64,000 bases of DNA from contig UQYV01000004.1 of NCBI GenBank assembly GCA_900545245.1, positions 54,686 through 118,685 of the forward strand, written 5' to 3'. This document shows positions 1 through 8,729 of this stretch, piece by piece; the first letter of the stretch is position 1, and each line of letters opens with the position of its first letter. This DNA is from an uncultured Bacteroidales bacterium. Lineage in GTDB: Bacteria > Bacteroidota > Bacteroidia > Bacteroidales > UBA932. The translations under genes were made by a program, and so were the position numbers. Under the pieces are notes generated by a model that was given only the letters and a program-made list of their open reading frames with translations, had not been told where the DNA came from and did no database searches.

Positions 1-1
1 T

Positions 2-1060
2 CAGGCATGGCGCGGTTCTGACGAAGGCAAGCTCGGCAACCCGCTGCTCACATGGGAGAAGGCGAAAAAGATGAATGTCGGGACGGATATGCACTTCTGG
101 AAGGACAAGATAACGCTTACTGCCGACTGGTTCCAGGAGAGACGTGACAACATTCTCTGGAACAGGGGCACGCTGCCGGATATCATCGGAGCGAATATGC
201 CGGCATATAATCTCGGAAAGATGAAGAACAGCGGATTTGAGGGAGAGGTGACCTACAGCGACACGTTCGGGGCTTTCCGTGGGTTTGTCAAAGCCAACTT
301 CACATACGCCCACAACATCATCGAGTATCAGGACGAGGTCTTCTGGCCATACGACTATCAGTACCGTACCGGAAAGCGTTATGGGCAGTTCTTCGGATAT
401 GTCGCCGATGGGCTCTTCAACACTTGGGAGGAGGTTAACGACGAGAATAGACCTGTATATCAGTGGAATAACAACCGGGTTCAGCCTGGTGACATCCGCT
501 ATAAGGACATCAATGGAGACGGCCGCATCGACAACAACGACCAAGTGCCTATCGGCTATTCCAATTTCCCGGAAATCATGTTTGGGGTTTCGCTCGGCGG
601 CTCTTGGAAGGGGATTGACTTTTCGCTGCTCTTTCAGGGAGCGACCCATGTCTCCACGATGCCTTCCCGCCGCACCATGCGCGGATTCTACACCGAGACC
701 GGAGCATCGAAGGACCTGCTCAAGAGCTGGAACCGGGAACGCTACGAGAGCGGGCAGAAGATAGTCTATCCGAGATTCTCCGTCACTAATGACGAGCACA
801 ACTATGTGACATCGACCTATTGGCTTGAGGACGCGAGCTATGTCCGTCTCAAGTCGGCCGAAATCGGCTACACTATGGAGGGACGGCTGCTGAAGAAGGC
901 GGGAATCTCAAGTTTCAGGATATATCTGAACGGCAACAACCTGTTCACATGGTGTCGTCTCTTCCCCGGTGAAGACCCTGAATTTCCTGTTGTGGAGGCA
1001 AACTCCGAACCTTACCCTCTCACGAGAGTCTTTAACCTTGGTCTGAACATTAACTTCTGA
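2..1060 (+). CDS. SusC-like TonB-dependent outer-membrane receptor, C-terminal part (5' end outside window)
   Basis: The reading frame is already open at the first bases, so this is the C-terminal part of a longer gene. It reads as the beta-barrel end of a SusC/RagA receptor: a stretch matching 'GNPLLTWEKAKKMNVG' near the left edge, the calcium-loop-like DINGDGRID segment, and a terminal beta strand ending in Phe (LGLNINF). In the family, SusC imports oligosaccharides through the outer membrane with TonB energy while SusD closes the pore as a lid. The next gene, 13 bp away, is its SusD partner. Plug and N-terminal regions cannot be judged because they are not in the window. The family call is firm; the substrate is unknown. 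Confidence 0.93.
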   Translation, partial: QAWRGSDEGKLGNPLLTWEKAKKMNVGTDMHFWKDKITLTADWFQERRDNILWNRGTLPDIIGANMPAYNLGKMKNSGFEGEVTYSDTFGAFRGFVKANFTYAHNIIEYQDEVFWPYDYQYRTGKRYGQFFGYVADGLFNTWEEVNDENRPVYQWNNNRVQPGDIRYKDINGDGRIDNNDQVPIGYSNFPEIMFGVSLGGSWKGIDFSLLFQGATHVSTMPSRRTMRGFYTETGASKDLLKSWNRERYESGQKIVYPRFSVTNDEHNYVTSTYWLEDASYVRLKSAEIGYTMEGRLLKKAGISSFRIYLNGNNLFTWCRLFPGEDPEFPVVEANSEPYPLTRVFNLGLNINF

Positions 1061-1073
1061 TAATTAGGCTGCT

Positions 1074-2813
1074 ATGATAAGGAAATATGGAATATTGCTT
1101 CTGCTTGCCATGGGTCTAACAGGCTGCGAGGCCATGATGGGAGACTTCCTTGACAAGGCTCCGAGCGTGGATGTCACAGAGGACGACATCTTCTCGTCCG
1201 CCACGAACGTTGAGACATTTCTCGCGAGCATCTACAAATACGGCATCCACTCCAATCTTGGATATGGTGATGGGGACGTGAGCGGCCCGTATGGGACAAT
1301 CATGGCAGGTGCCACGGACGAGGCGGAGACCTGCGCGCCGTGGTACTCCACGAACAACTGGAACTCGGCGTCAATCTCCGCCGACAGGACGGATGACAAT
1401 CGCTTCAGCTACAGGTGGATTGCAATCAGAAAGGTGACCGTCATGCTCAAGAGAGTGGACGAAGTTCCAGATATTGACAGAGAATATGCCGAACAGCTCA
1501 AGGCCGAGTCCAAGGTCATAAGGGCCCTGAACTATTTCGAGATGTTCAAGCATTATGGTGGCGTGCCGATAATTGACCATTATATCGAACTTGACGAGGA
1601 CTTCAAGATACCTCGCGCTACCGTGGAACAGACTGTGAATTTCATTCTGAAGGATTTGGAGGAGGCCATGCCGGCACTGCCTGACCGTCAGGAGGGCAGC
1701 CTCAGGGGACGGGCGGACAAGCTGACGGCTCTCGCGATTAAGGCCCGCACGCTTCTCTATGCCGCATCTCCGCAGTTCAATACTGCGTCACCATATATGA
1801 GCCTCGGGGAAAACGACCGGCTGATATGTTACGGCAACTATGACCCCGTGCGCTGGGAACTTGCTGCCGCAGCCGCTGCGGAGTGCCTTGAACTCGCCGC
1901 GAAAGTTGGATGCACGCTCGTCACTGACCAGGGAGTCGACAGAAACTATCAGTATTCATGGGAACACTATGATAATGCGGAGATAATACTTGCGGAGAAG
2001 GCGCATGGGACCATAGGAAAGTGGACATGGCCGTGGAACGCGATACCTTCGCCGAACATTTATCCGGGAAATGCCGGACAGAGCGGAGTCACCCCGACGC
2101 TTAACTTCGTGCGCAAGTACGAGAAGCGTGACGGCACGCCTGAAATCTGGGCAGAGGAAGGAGGCGATGATCTTCAGGCGAAAATGGCCGGTCTTGACAG
2201 GCGTTTCGCGCAGACAATCTGCGGGAATCTCGCCTCATGGAACTCTGAGTTTCCGCGTGTGGAGATTTTTGAGGGCGGCAAGCAGTCCAAGACCTGCTAT
2301 GGAGGATTCTGGCTCCACAAGCTCTATCCGTCAGAAATCAGTGAGGTGGTCTGGACATACGTTCCGAATTCCACCCTCTACCAGCTCAATGAAGTCTATC
2401 TGAACTTTGCGGAGGCGATGAACGAGGCATACGGTGCCGATGACGCGCATGGCTACGGTATTACCGCCCGCGAGGCCGTGAACCTGATCCGCCGCCGCTG
2501 TGGGCAGCCGGACATCAACGGTGATTCCAGCCGTGACGCCTTCCGGGCGAGGCTCCGCAACGAGCGCGCTGTCGAGCTTGCATTTGACAATCACCGTCTC
2601 TGGGACATACGACGGTGGCTGATTGCCGAGGAAGAAGGAGTGATGCAGGGCGATATGTGGGGGATAAGGATCACTCCGATAAAGGGAAGCTCTGAATACC
2701 GTTATGAACCGTATGTTTTCGAGACGAGGTCGTGGAACAGGCGGATGTATCTCCATCCCTTCAGCACGAACGAGGTGAACAAGGGTTATCTTGTGCAAAA
2801 TCCTGGATATTAA
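1074..2813 (+). CDS. SusD/RagB-like surface glycan-binding lipoprotein
   Basis: A 579-residue protein with a lipoprotein signal: hydrophobic N-terminus then LTGC, so Cys18 is the probable lipidated residue. The usual SusD layout follows: 'FLDKAP' soon after the Cys, a helical TPR-like core with 'ALNYFEMFKHYGGVPII', and a C-terminal block with 'LNEVYLNFAEAMNEAYG' and 'RNERAVELAFDNHRLWDIRRW'. Length is normal for the family. It would sit on the outer leaflet above the SusC encoded just upstream and capture glycan. The gene is co-transcribed with its neighbours (9 bp to the next start). Family assignment is secure; ligand specificity cannot be read from sequence. Confidence 0.95.
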   Translation: MIRKYGILLLLAMGLTGCEAMMGDFLDKAPSVDVTEDDIFSSATNVETFLASIYKYGIHSNLGYGDGDVSGPYGTIMAGATDEAETCAPWYSTNNWNSASISADRTDDNRFSYRWIAIRKVTVMLKRVDEVPDIDREYAEQLKAESKVIRALNYFEMFKHYGGVPIIDHYIELDEDFKIPRATVEQTVNFILKDLEEAMPALPDRQEGSLRGRADKLTALAIKARTLLYAASPQFNTASPYMSLGENDRLICYGNYDPVRWELAAAAAAECLELAAKVGCTLVTDQGVDRNYQYSWEHYDNAEIILAEKAHGTIGKWTWPWNAIPSPNIYPGNAGQSGVTPTLNFVRKYEKRDGTPEIWAEEGGDDLQAKMAGLDRRFAQTICGNLASWNSEFPRVEIFEGGKQSKTCYGGFWLHKLYPSEISEVVWTYVPNSTLYQLNEVYLNFAEAMNEAYGADDAHGYGITAREAVNLIRRRCGQPDINGDSSRDAFRARLRNERAVELAFDNHRLWDIRRWLIAEEEGVMQGDMWGIRITPIKGSSEYRYEPYVFETRSWNRRMYLHPFSTNEVNKGYLVQNPGY

Positions 2814-2822
2814 TGGATTAAA

Positions 2823-5621
2823 ATGATTAAGATGAAAAATAAACGCATAAGGAATATAGTGACGGCCATTGCTCTCATTGGCGCGTCTGCCGCTGCCTCG
2901 GCTCAGACGGAAGCCGATCCGGATTCGCTTTCGGCATGGCGGAGTGTTCCGCAGACCACAGTCTCGGACGGGCATCTGCTCGGTGCCGTCTCTTCCGTTG
3001 AGGGTGACGCGCTCATTGACCCCTATAACACAAATCTGGCGAATACGCTTTTCGGTATGGTGCCGGGACTCTTTGTCTCGCAGGCCAACGGCGAACCTGG
3101 CGCAGATGATGCCTCGCTCTGGGGGCGTGGGGTCGGAACTTTCGGTTCGGGGCGAAGTCTCCAGATCGTGATAGACGGTTTCCCTTCGACAATAGACTTC
3201 TTCAATCAGCTCTCTCCATACGAGATAGAGAAGATAGAACTGCTCAAGGATGCCGCTGCCACTGCCATCTACGGCAACCGTGCGGCGAACGGAGTGCTTG
3301 TCGTGACGACAAAGAGGGGGACAGACAGGCCTCTGAAGATAGACTTCGGAGTGAGGTGCGGATTCCAGAAAGCCATTCGGATGCCGGAATATCTCGGGGC
3401 ATACGATTATGCCAGTCTCTACAACGAGGCTCTTGCAAACGAGGGCAAGGTGCCGCTCTATGACAAGAACGCTCTTGAGGCCTACAGGACGGGGAGCAAT
3501 CCGCTTCTCTATCCGGACGTGGACTGGACTTCCGAGATGATGCGCTCTCTCAGCCCCGTGGCGAACTATCACCTCACGGCAAGGGGCGGTTCGCAGACCG
3601 TGAAATATTTCGTGCTTTTTAACGGAGTGAACAATACCGGACTTTTCAAGAACCCGGAGACTGCTGCCGAATATGGGAAGAAATACCGTCATTCACGGTA
3701 TAATTTCAGAACCAATGTCGATGTTCGCCTCACTCCAAGGCTGACGGCCGGGCTTATTATAGGCGGTTCCGTGGAGGACAAATATACTCCCGGAACTTCC
3801 GAAAGCGCGTGGAACCTCATAGACTGCATGAGCTCGGTTCCGTCAAACGCGTTCCCGGTTTTTGCGGCGGAAGGAATGCCCGGAGGAAACTCGATGTATG
3901 TGAATCCTCTTGTAGAGCTCACTGAGAGAGGATACATCTCCTACAACGGTCGCACGGCGCAGGCCGCCATCAGGCTCACCGAAGACCTCGGCTTCATCAC
4001 GAAGGGACTCAGCCTTTCCGTCGGAATAAATTTCAACAGCTGGTTCCGCTCCTATTCAAACAAAACGAGGAACTACGCGAGATACGAGATCGCCAAGGAC
4101 GATTCCGGCGAGACGGTATATAACATGACCGGGGAGGACACCGCGCTCAGCGGAGACGAGTCATCGTCCTCGCAGTGGCGGAACCTCGCGGTCGAGGCCA
4201 CTCTTGCCTACGATCGCACTTTCGGGAAACATCATGTTTCAGCCATGGGACGTTTCAGTTTCGATGACAGCACGACCTCGTCCGGCTCTCTCCCTTACCG
4301 GAATCTCGGCTTCGCGTTTGCGGTGAACTACACATACGGCGGACGCTATATGGCCGAATTCACTTCCGGATATTACGGAAACGACAACTTCCCGCCGTAT
4401 GCCCGTTACGGGTTCTTTCCTGCCGGTGCCATCGGATGGGTCATTTCCAACGAGGAGTTTCTTCGCGGCAACGGAATCGTCAATCTCCTGAAATTCAGGG
4501 CTTCCTGCGGACTTGTTGGAAATGCCGACATCGGAGGCAGCCGTTTCATGTACAACCAGTACTGGAAATATGGCGGCTCCTACTTCTTCGGAACGTCCAA
4601 CAGCGGCATGGACACATACGTAGAGGACAGACTTGCAAATCCGGATGTGACTTGGGAAAAGGATCTGAAAGTCAATGTCGGCATCGACGTCAGGTTACTC
4701 AATTGCCTCAGTTTCAGCGCAGACTGGTTTATGAACCGCCGCAGAGACATTCTGACCAAGCCTTATGATGTCGTTCCCGCATGGCTCGGCGTGTCCATGC
4801 CGGATCTGAACATCGGAAAGGTTGACAACACGGGTGTGGAACTTACGCTCGGCTACTCCGGTCTGGCCGCTGACTGGAGATGGAGCGCCCGCGGAATATT
4901 CAGTTATGCCCATAATAAGGTGATTTACAATGCAGAGGCTCCGCAGGAGTATTCCTACAGATTGGGCACCGGCCATATAGTCGACCAGCCGTTCCGCCTT
5001 GAGGCAATCGGATTCTTCAGGAATCAGGAGGACATAGACAACTCCCCGAAACAGATTTTCGGCGATGTCGTCCCAGGTGACATAAAGTACAGAGACCAGA
5101 ACGGGGACGGCATAATCAATCAGGACGATTTCGTGCCTGTCGGATTCACCTCGACTCCTGAGATGAATCTCGGGCTTGACCTCGGCGCGGGCTGGAGGGG
5201 CTTTGACATCCGGCTGAATTTCCACGGCGCGTTCAACCGTACGGTCTACCTTGAAGGCAGGCCCTATCAGGCATTCCAGAACAACGGAACCGTTTCCTCC
5301 TTTGCTCTCGGGCGCTGGACTCCGGAAACTTCCGACACCGCGACATACCCGCGTCTGGCGCTCACCGGAAACCGCAACAACTATCAGAGTTCGACTTTCT
5401 GGACAAGAAACGGCAATTTCCTCAAGCTCCGCAACCTTCAGTTCGGCTACACGTTCAGGGACTCTGCGCTGAAGAGGGCGCGGATTGAGGACATAAAGCT
5501 TTATCTGAACGTCTCGAACGTGTTTTCGCTTGACTGCATGGATGGTTGGGCGGATCCCGAGTGCCTGTACGGCTATCCTGCGGTGCGGATAATGAGTCTT
5601 GGATTTAATGTCAGATTTTGA
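2823..5621 (+). CDS. SusC-like TonB-dependent outer-membrane receptor (short form)
   Basis: A 932-residue outer-membrane transporter with a cleavable signal peptide (ending near ASAQ). Right after the signal comes the plug domain: 'NTLFGMVPGLFVSQANGE', 'VIDGFPSTIDFFNQLSPYEI', 'EKIELLKDAAATAIYG' and 'NRAANGVLVVTTKRG'. A long beta-barrel follows, with a DQNGDGIIN loop and a terminal Phe. The usual carboxypeptidase-regulatory-like N-terminal extension of gut SusC proteins is absent, which explains the shorter length. A second Met at codon 4 is an equally possible start. It pairs with the SusD gene 3 bp downstream and is the second SusC/D pair of the locus. Confidence 0.95.
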   Translation: MIKMKNKRIRNIVTAIALIGASAAASAQTEADPDSLSAWRSVPQTTVSDGHLLGAVSSVEGDALIDPYNTNLANTLFGMVPGLFVSQANGEPGADDASLWGRGVGTFGSGRSLQIVIDGFPSTIDFFNQLSPYEIEKIELLKDAAATAIYGNRAANGVLVVTTKRGTDRPLKIDFGVRCGFQKAIRMPEYLGAYDYASLYNEALANEGKVPLYDKNALEAYRTGSNPLLYPDVDWTSEMMRSLSPVANYHLTARGGSQTVKYFVLFNGVNNTGLFKNPETAAEYGKKYRHSRYNFRTNVDVRLTPRLTAGLIIGGSVEDKYTPGTSESAWNLIDCMSSVPSNAFPVFAAEGMPGGNSMYVNPLVELTERGYISYNGRTAQAAIRLTEDLGFITKGLSLSVGINFNSWFRSYSNKTRNYARYEIAKDDSGETVYNMTGEDTALSGDESSSSQWRNLAVEATLAYDRTFGKHHVSAMGRFSFDDSTTSSGSLPYRNLGFAFAVNYTYGGRYMAEFTSGYYGNDNFPPYARYGFFPAGAIGWVISNEEFLRGNGIVNLLKFRASCGLVGNADIGGSRFMYNQYWKYGGSYFFGTSNSGMDTYVEDRLANPDVTWEKDLKVNVGIDVRLLNCLSFSADWFMNRRRDILTKPYDVVPAWLGVSMPDLNIGKVDNTGVELTLGYSGLAADWRWSARGIFSYAHNKVIYNAEAPQEYSYRLGTGHIVDQPFRLEAIGFFRNQEDIDNSPKQIFGDVVPGDIKYRDQNGDGIINQDDFVPVGFTSTPEMNLGLDLGAGWRGFDIRLNFHGAFNRTVYLEGRPYQAFQNNGTVSSFALGRWTPETSDTATYPRLALTGNRNNYQSSTFWTRNGNFLKLRNLQFGYTFRDSALKRARIEDIKLYLNVSNVFSLDCMDGWADPECLYGYPAVRIMSLGFNVRF

Positions 5622-5624
5622 TAG

Positions 5625-7337
5625 ATGAGGACTATGAGCAGATATATGAATACGGCAGTTTTTCTTTGCCTCCTTTTCCTTTCCTCGTGCAGCCTCAATC
5701 CTGAGATTGAGCTCAGTTTGACCGAGGAGGATATGATTCATAACTACAACAACACCCAGGCGAGGGCAACGGCTGTTTATGCCTACCTCCCGAACGGACT
5801 GAACGCCATTGACGGAGCAATGCTCGCCTCCGCGACGGACGATTCTGAACATTCGATAGAGAACAGTTCCGTGCAGAAGTTCAACACCGGAGCATGGAAC
5901 GCCCTTGACAATCCGGACGGAGCATGGGGAAATCTCTGGAACGGCATCAGAGCCGCCAATCTTTTCCTTGAAAAATCCGATGAGGTGGAGATGGACTACC
6001 TGCGCCTCGACCCCAACGAGAGCCAACAGGAAATCTACAAGGTCAGGCTTGCCAACATTCAGCGGTGGAAGTATGAGGTGCGTGTTCTCCGTGCCTATTT
6101 CTACTCCGAGCTGATTGTTCGTTACGGTGGCGTGCCCGTGGTGACGAAAAGTTACGGGCTCAATGACAATTACAGCTCGCGGAAAAGAAATTCCCTTGAG
6201 ACCTGCATTGAGTTCATCACGGACGAGTGCGACGAGGCTTCGAAGAATCTGCCCGAGGTTTACGCTTCGGGAGACCTCGGAAGGGTGACGGCCGGGGCTG
6301 CGCTGGCGCTCAAGAGCCGCGTGCTGCTCTTTGCCGCGAGCGACCTGTGGAACGATGATCTTTGGTGCGACGGATATGACTACCCGGAACTTGTCACCGT
6401 GGACGCGTCTGTGGCGACGCAGGCCGAGCGCTGGGCTGATGCCGCTGACGCCGCCCATGACGTGATGACGCTGACGGATTCCGGCTATAGGCTCTCAAAC
6501 GACTGGCCGGGAATATTCCGTTCCTACACCTCCCCGGAAATCATCTTTGCCCGTCGTGACGGCAACAGCAACTGGTTCGAGTCCACCAATTTCCCTGTAG
6601 GCTTCGATGGCGGAAACGGCGGCGCGAACCCCACTCAGGAACTTGTCGATGCGTTCGAGATGGCTAACGGCTCGAAGTTCACATGGAGCGGTGTCTCGGA
6701 GGAAGGCCCGTATGTGAACCGTGATCCGCGGCTTGCCTGGACAGTTCTCACCAACAACGCCGCATTCAAGAACCGTACTGTCGAGGCCTGGACAGGCGGG
6801 CGTGACGGCAAGGGCGTGACTCAGGCCACCAAGACGGGCTATTATCTCCGCAAATATGTCGATGAAAACATAAATCTCACGCTCGGACAATCGAGTATAC
6901 ATACTTGGATCATAATACGTTATGCCGAAGTCTTGCTCAACTATGCCGAAGCTATGAACGAGGCCTATGGCCCGAATGACGCCCACGGCTACGGAACAAC
7001 AGCCATCCAGGCCGTCAACGAAATCCGTCGCCGCGTAGGGATGCCTGCCCTTCCGTCTTCTCTGACTCAGGACGGCCTTCGCGAGAGAATTCGCAATGAG
7101 CGTCGGGTGGAACTGGCTTTCGAGGGACGGCGTTTTTGGGATGTGCGCAGGTGGATGATTGCCGCTGATGTCCTCAGTTCCCCGGTCCATGGCGTCAGCA
7201 TCAACAAGAGGGGAGGCACTTTCCAATATGAGCCGACGGAGGTTGAAGACAGGGCATTCGAGGAGAAAATGTATTTCTATCCGATTCCTCAGTCCGAAAT
7301 CAACATTACCGGGTGGCCCCAGAACCCGATGTGGTAA
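5625..7337 (+). CDS. SusD/RagB-like surface glycan-binding lipoprotein (second pair)
   Basis: A 570-residue protein with a lipobox LSSC and Cys22 as likely lipid anchor. Family hallmarks are 'VLRAYFYSELIVRYGGVPVV' in the TPR core and, near the C-terminus, 'RYAEVLLNYAEAMNEAYG' and 'RNERRVELAFEGRRFWDVRRW'. It resembles the first SusD of the window in its C-terminal third (shared AMNEAYG and HGYG segments), which suggests the two pairs arose by duplication or act on related glycans (inference). It lies directly behind its SusC and ahead of the enzyme genes. There are several Met codons in the first eight; the first gives the best-formed signal peptide. Confidence 0.95.
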   Translation: MRTMSRYMNTAVFLCLLFLSSCSLNPEIELSLTEEDMIHNYNNTQARATAVYAYLPNGLNAIDGAMLASATDDSEHSIENSSVQKFNTGAWNALDNPDGAWGNLWNGIRAANLFLEKSDEVEMDYLRLDPNESQQEIYKVRLANIQRWKYEVRVLRAYFYSELIVRYGGVPVVTKSYGLNDNYSSRKRNSLETCIEFITDECDEASKNLPEVYASGDLGRVTAGAALALKSRVLLFAASDLWNDDLWCDGYDYPELVTVDASVATQAERWADAADAAHDVMTLTDSGYRLSNDWPGIFRSYTSPEIIFARRDGNSNWFESTNFPVGFDGGNGGANPTQELVDAFEMANGSKFTWSGVSEEGPYVNRDPRLAWTVLTNNAAFKNRTVEAWTGGRDGKGVTQATKTGYYLRKYVDENINLTLGQSSIHTWIIIRYAEVLLNYAEAMNEAYGPNDAHGYGTTAIQAVNEIRRRVGMPALPSSLTQDGLRERIRNERRVELAFEGRRFWDVRRWMIAADVLSSPVHGVSINKRGGTFQYEPTEVEDRAFEEKMYFYPIPQSEINITGWPQNPMW

Positions 7338-7355
7338 CAGAAAAAGTTCATTGCT

Positions 7356-8726
7356 ATGAAAAGAATTTTTCCCGTTTTGTTTTCCACCGCCCTCATTCTT
7401 GGCGGATGTGACTATAAGATAGACTATTCCATGTATTATCACGACATGGACGAGACTTATACGGCCATTCCGGCGAACGATTTTCTCGCGAGCATCGGTG
7501 TGAACTCGTCAATCAACAGCAGGGGCGAATACATCGAGAAGACTCTCGACTGCATGACCTATCTCGGCGCGAGGTGGATTCGTTCCGGATATGGCGGAAC
7601 AGTGGATGACCAACGCTATCTTTGGGAGAAGGCAGGAATCAGATTCTCTATGGTGCTTGGGATACGGGACGGAGTGCTTGCTCCCGAATGGACGCTTGAA
7701 GGAGCAAGACAAGTCGCTCAGATGGGCGCTCTGATTGCGCTTGAGGGGGTCAATGAGCCGAACAACTGGACGGTGAAGTATAGGGATCCGGACAGCGGCA
7801 AGATCGTCGAGTCCGGCGGCTCGCTGTCTTGGAAGGCTCTCGCTCAGGCTCATGCCGATTTCTACAGGCTTGCCAAGGAGGATGACGTGCTGAAGGACTA
7901 TCCGGTGTGGTCTATAAGTGAACCTGGAGCGGAGCATGACAATGTCGGGATGCAGTTCCTCACCATTCCCGAAGGGGCCAACACAGTGATGCCCGAGGGC
8001 ACAACCTACGCCGACTGTGCAAATTGCCATAACTACATAGTGCATCCTGGCTGGCCTGGCGTGCACAACAACCAGACGTGGCTGACTTCGGATCCGACGA
8101 GCAATTCCCCGCTTGACGGACTCTATGATAACTTCGGTCTCACATGGGGGAGAAATTATGAGGGATATGACGAGAACACGCTGAAGACTCTGCGGCGCGT
8201 GACTACGGAAACCGGCACGACCATAAATGAGAGCGTGTCAGAACAGATGCAGGGGCTGCTCTACCTCAATCTCTATCTATGCCAGTTCAAGCGCGGCTGG
8301 GAATACACTTCCATGTACATCCTGCGCGACCGCGTTGACGAGGGAGGTAACCAGACATTCGGATTCTTCAGACCTGACTATAAGCCCAGAATCGCCGCGC
8401 ACTATCTCCACAACCTCACGACCATTCTCGCCGACGACGAATCAATCGGTAATCCGTCAACGCTCTCATACAGCATCCGTAACAAGCCCAACACCGTCCA
8501 CCATCTCCTCCTCCAGAAGAAGGACGGCACATTCTGCCTTGTCGTTTGGGGCGAGAAATATGAGGGTGGCTCCGACCGCATAGTTCTTTCCCTTGACAAA
8601 TACTACGACAGGATAAGGGTATATGACCCGACGGTCGGCACCGATCCGATTGAGAATCTCTACTCCGTCCGCGACGTGAACCTCACCATGACCAACCATC
8701 CTTTAATCCTTGAATTCAAAAGATAG
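7356..8726 (+). CDS. lipoprotein glycosidase, clan GH-A-like TIM barrel, family unresolved (copy 1)
   Basis: A 456-residue protein with a lipoprotein signal (ILGGC, Cys18). The catalytic signs are the Asn-Glu-Pro motif 'ALEGVNEPNN' (Glu134) and 'RVTTETG' (Glu285). These are about 150 residues apart, as expected for acid/base and nucleophile on strands 4 and 7 of a GH-A barrel. A short beta-rich tail ends in 'MTNHPLILEFKR'. The gene at 23764-25251 is a clear paralogue with the same order of motifs (IPANDFL or VPANDFL, GARWIRSG, GVNEPNNW, TTETG, YILRDR, GGNQ or AGNQ). It sits in the utilisation operon between SusD and GH92, so a surface endo- or exo-glycosidase role is likely. I cannot assign a numbered family; GH39- or GH158-type relatives are possibilities only. 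Confidence 0.75.
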   Translation: MKRIFPVLFSTALILGGCDYKIDYSMYYHDMDETYTAIPANDFLASIGVNSSINSRGEYIEKTLDCMTYLGARWIRSGYGGTVDDQRYLWEKAGIRFSMVLGIRDGVLAPEWTLEGARQVAQMGALIALEGVNEPNNWTVKYRDPDSGKIVESGGSLSWKALAQAHADFYRLAKEDDVLKDYPVWSISEPGAEHDNVGMQFLTIPEGANTVMPEGTTYADCANCHNYIVHPGWPGVHNNQTWLTSDPTSNSPLDGLYDNFGLTWGRNYEGYDENTLKTLRRVTTETGTTINESVSEQMQGLLYLNLYLCQFKRGWEYTSMYILRDRVDEGGNQTFGFFRPDYKPRIAAHYLHNLTTILADDESIGNPSTLSYSIRNKPNTVHHLLLQKKDGTFCLVVWGEKYEGGSDRIVLSLDKYYDRIRVYDPTVGTDPIENLYSVRDVNLTMTNHPLILEFKR

Positions 8727-8729
8727 TTT

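Noticed and set aside
2331..7442. Long open frames on the - strand opposite the SusC/SusD genes (450-590 codons)
   Set aside because: They are shadows of GC-rich coding sequence: no plausible starts, no signal or domain, and low-complexity His/Arg/Val-rich translations.
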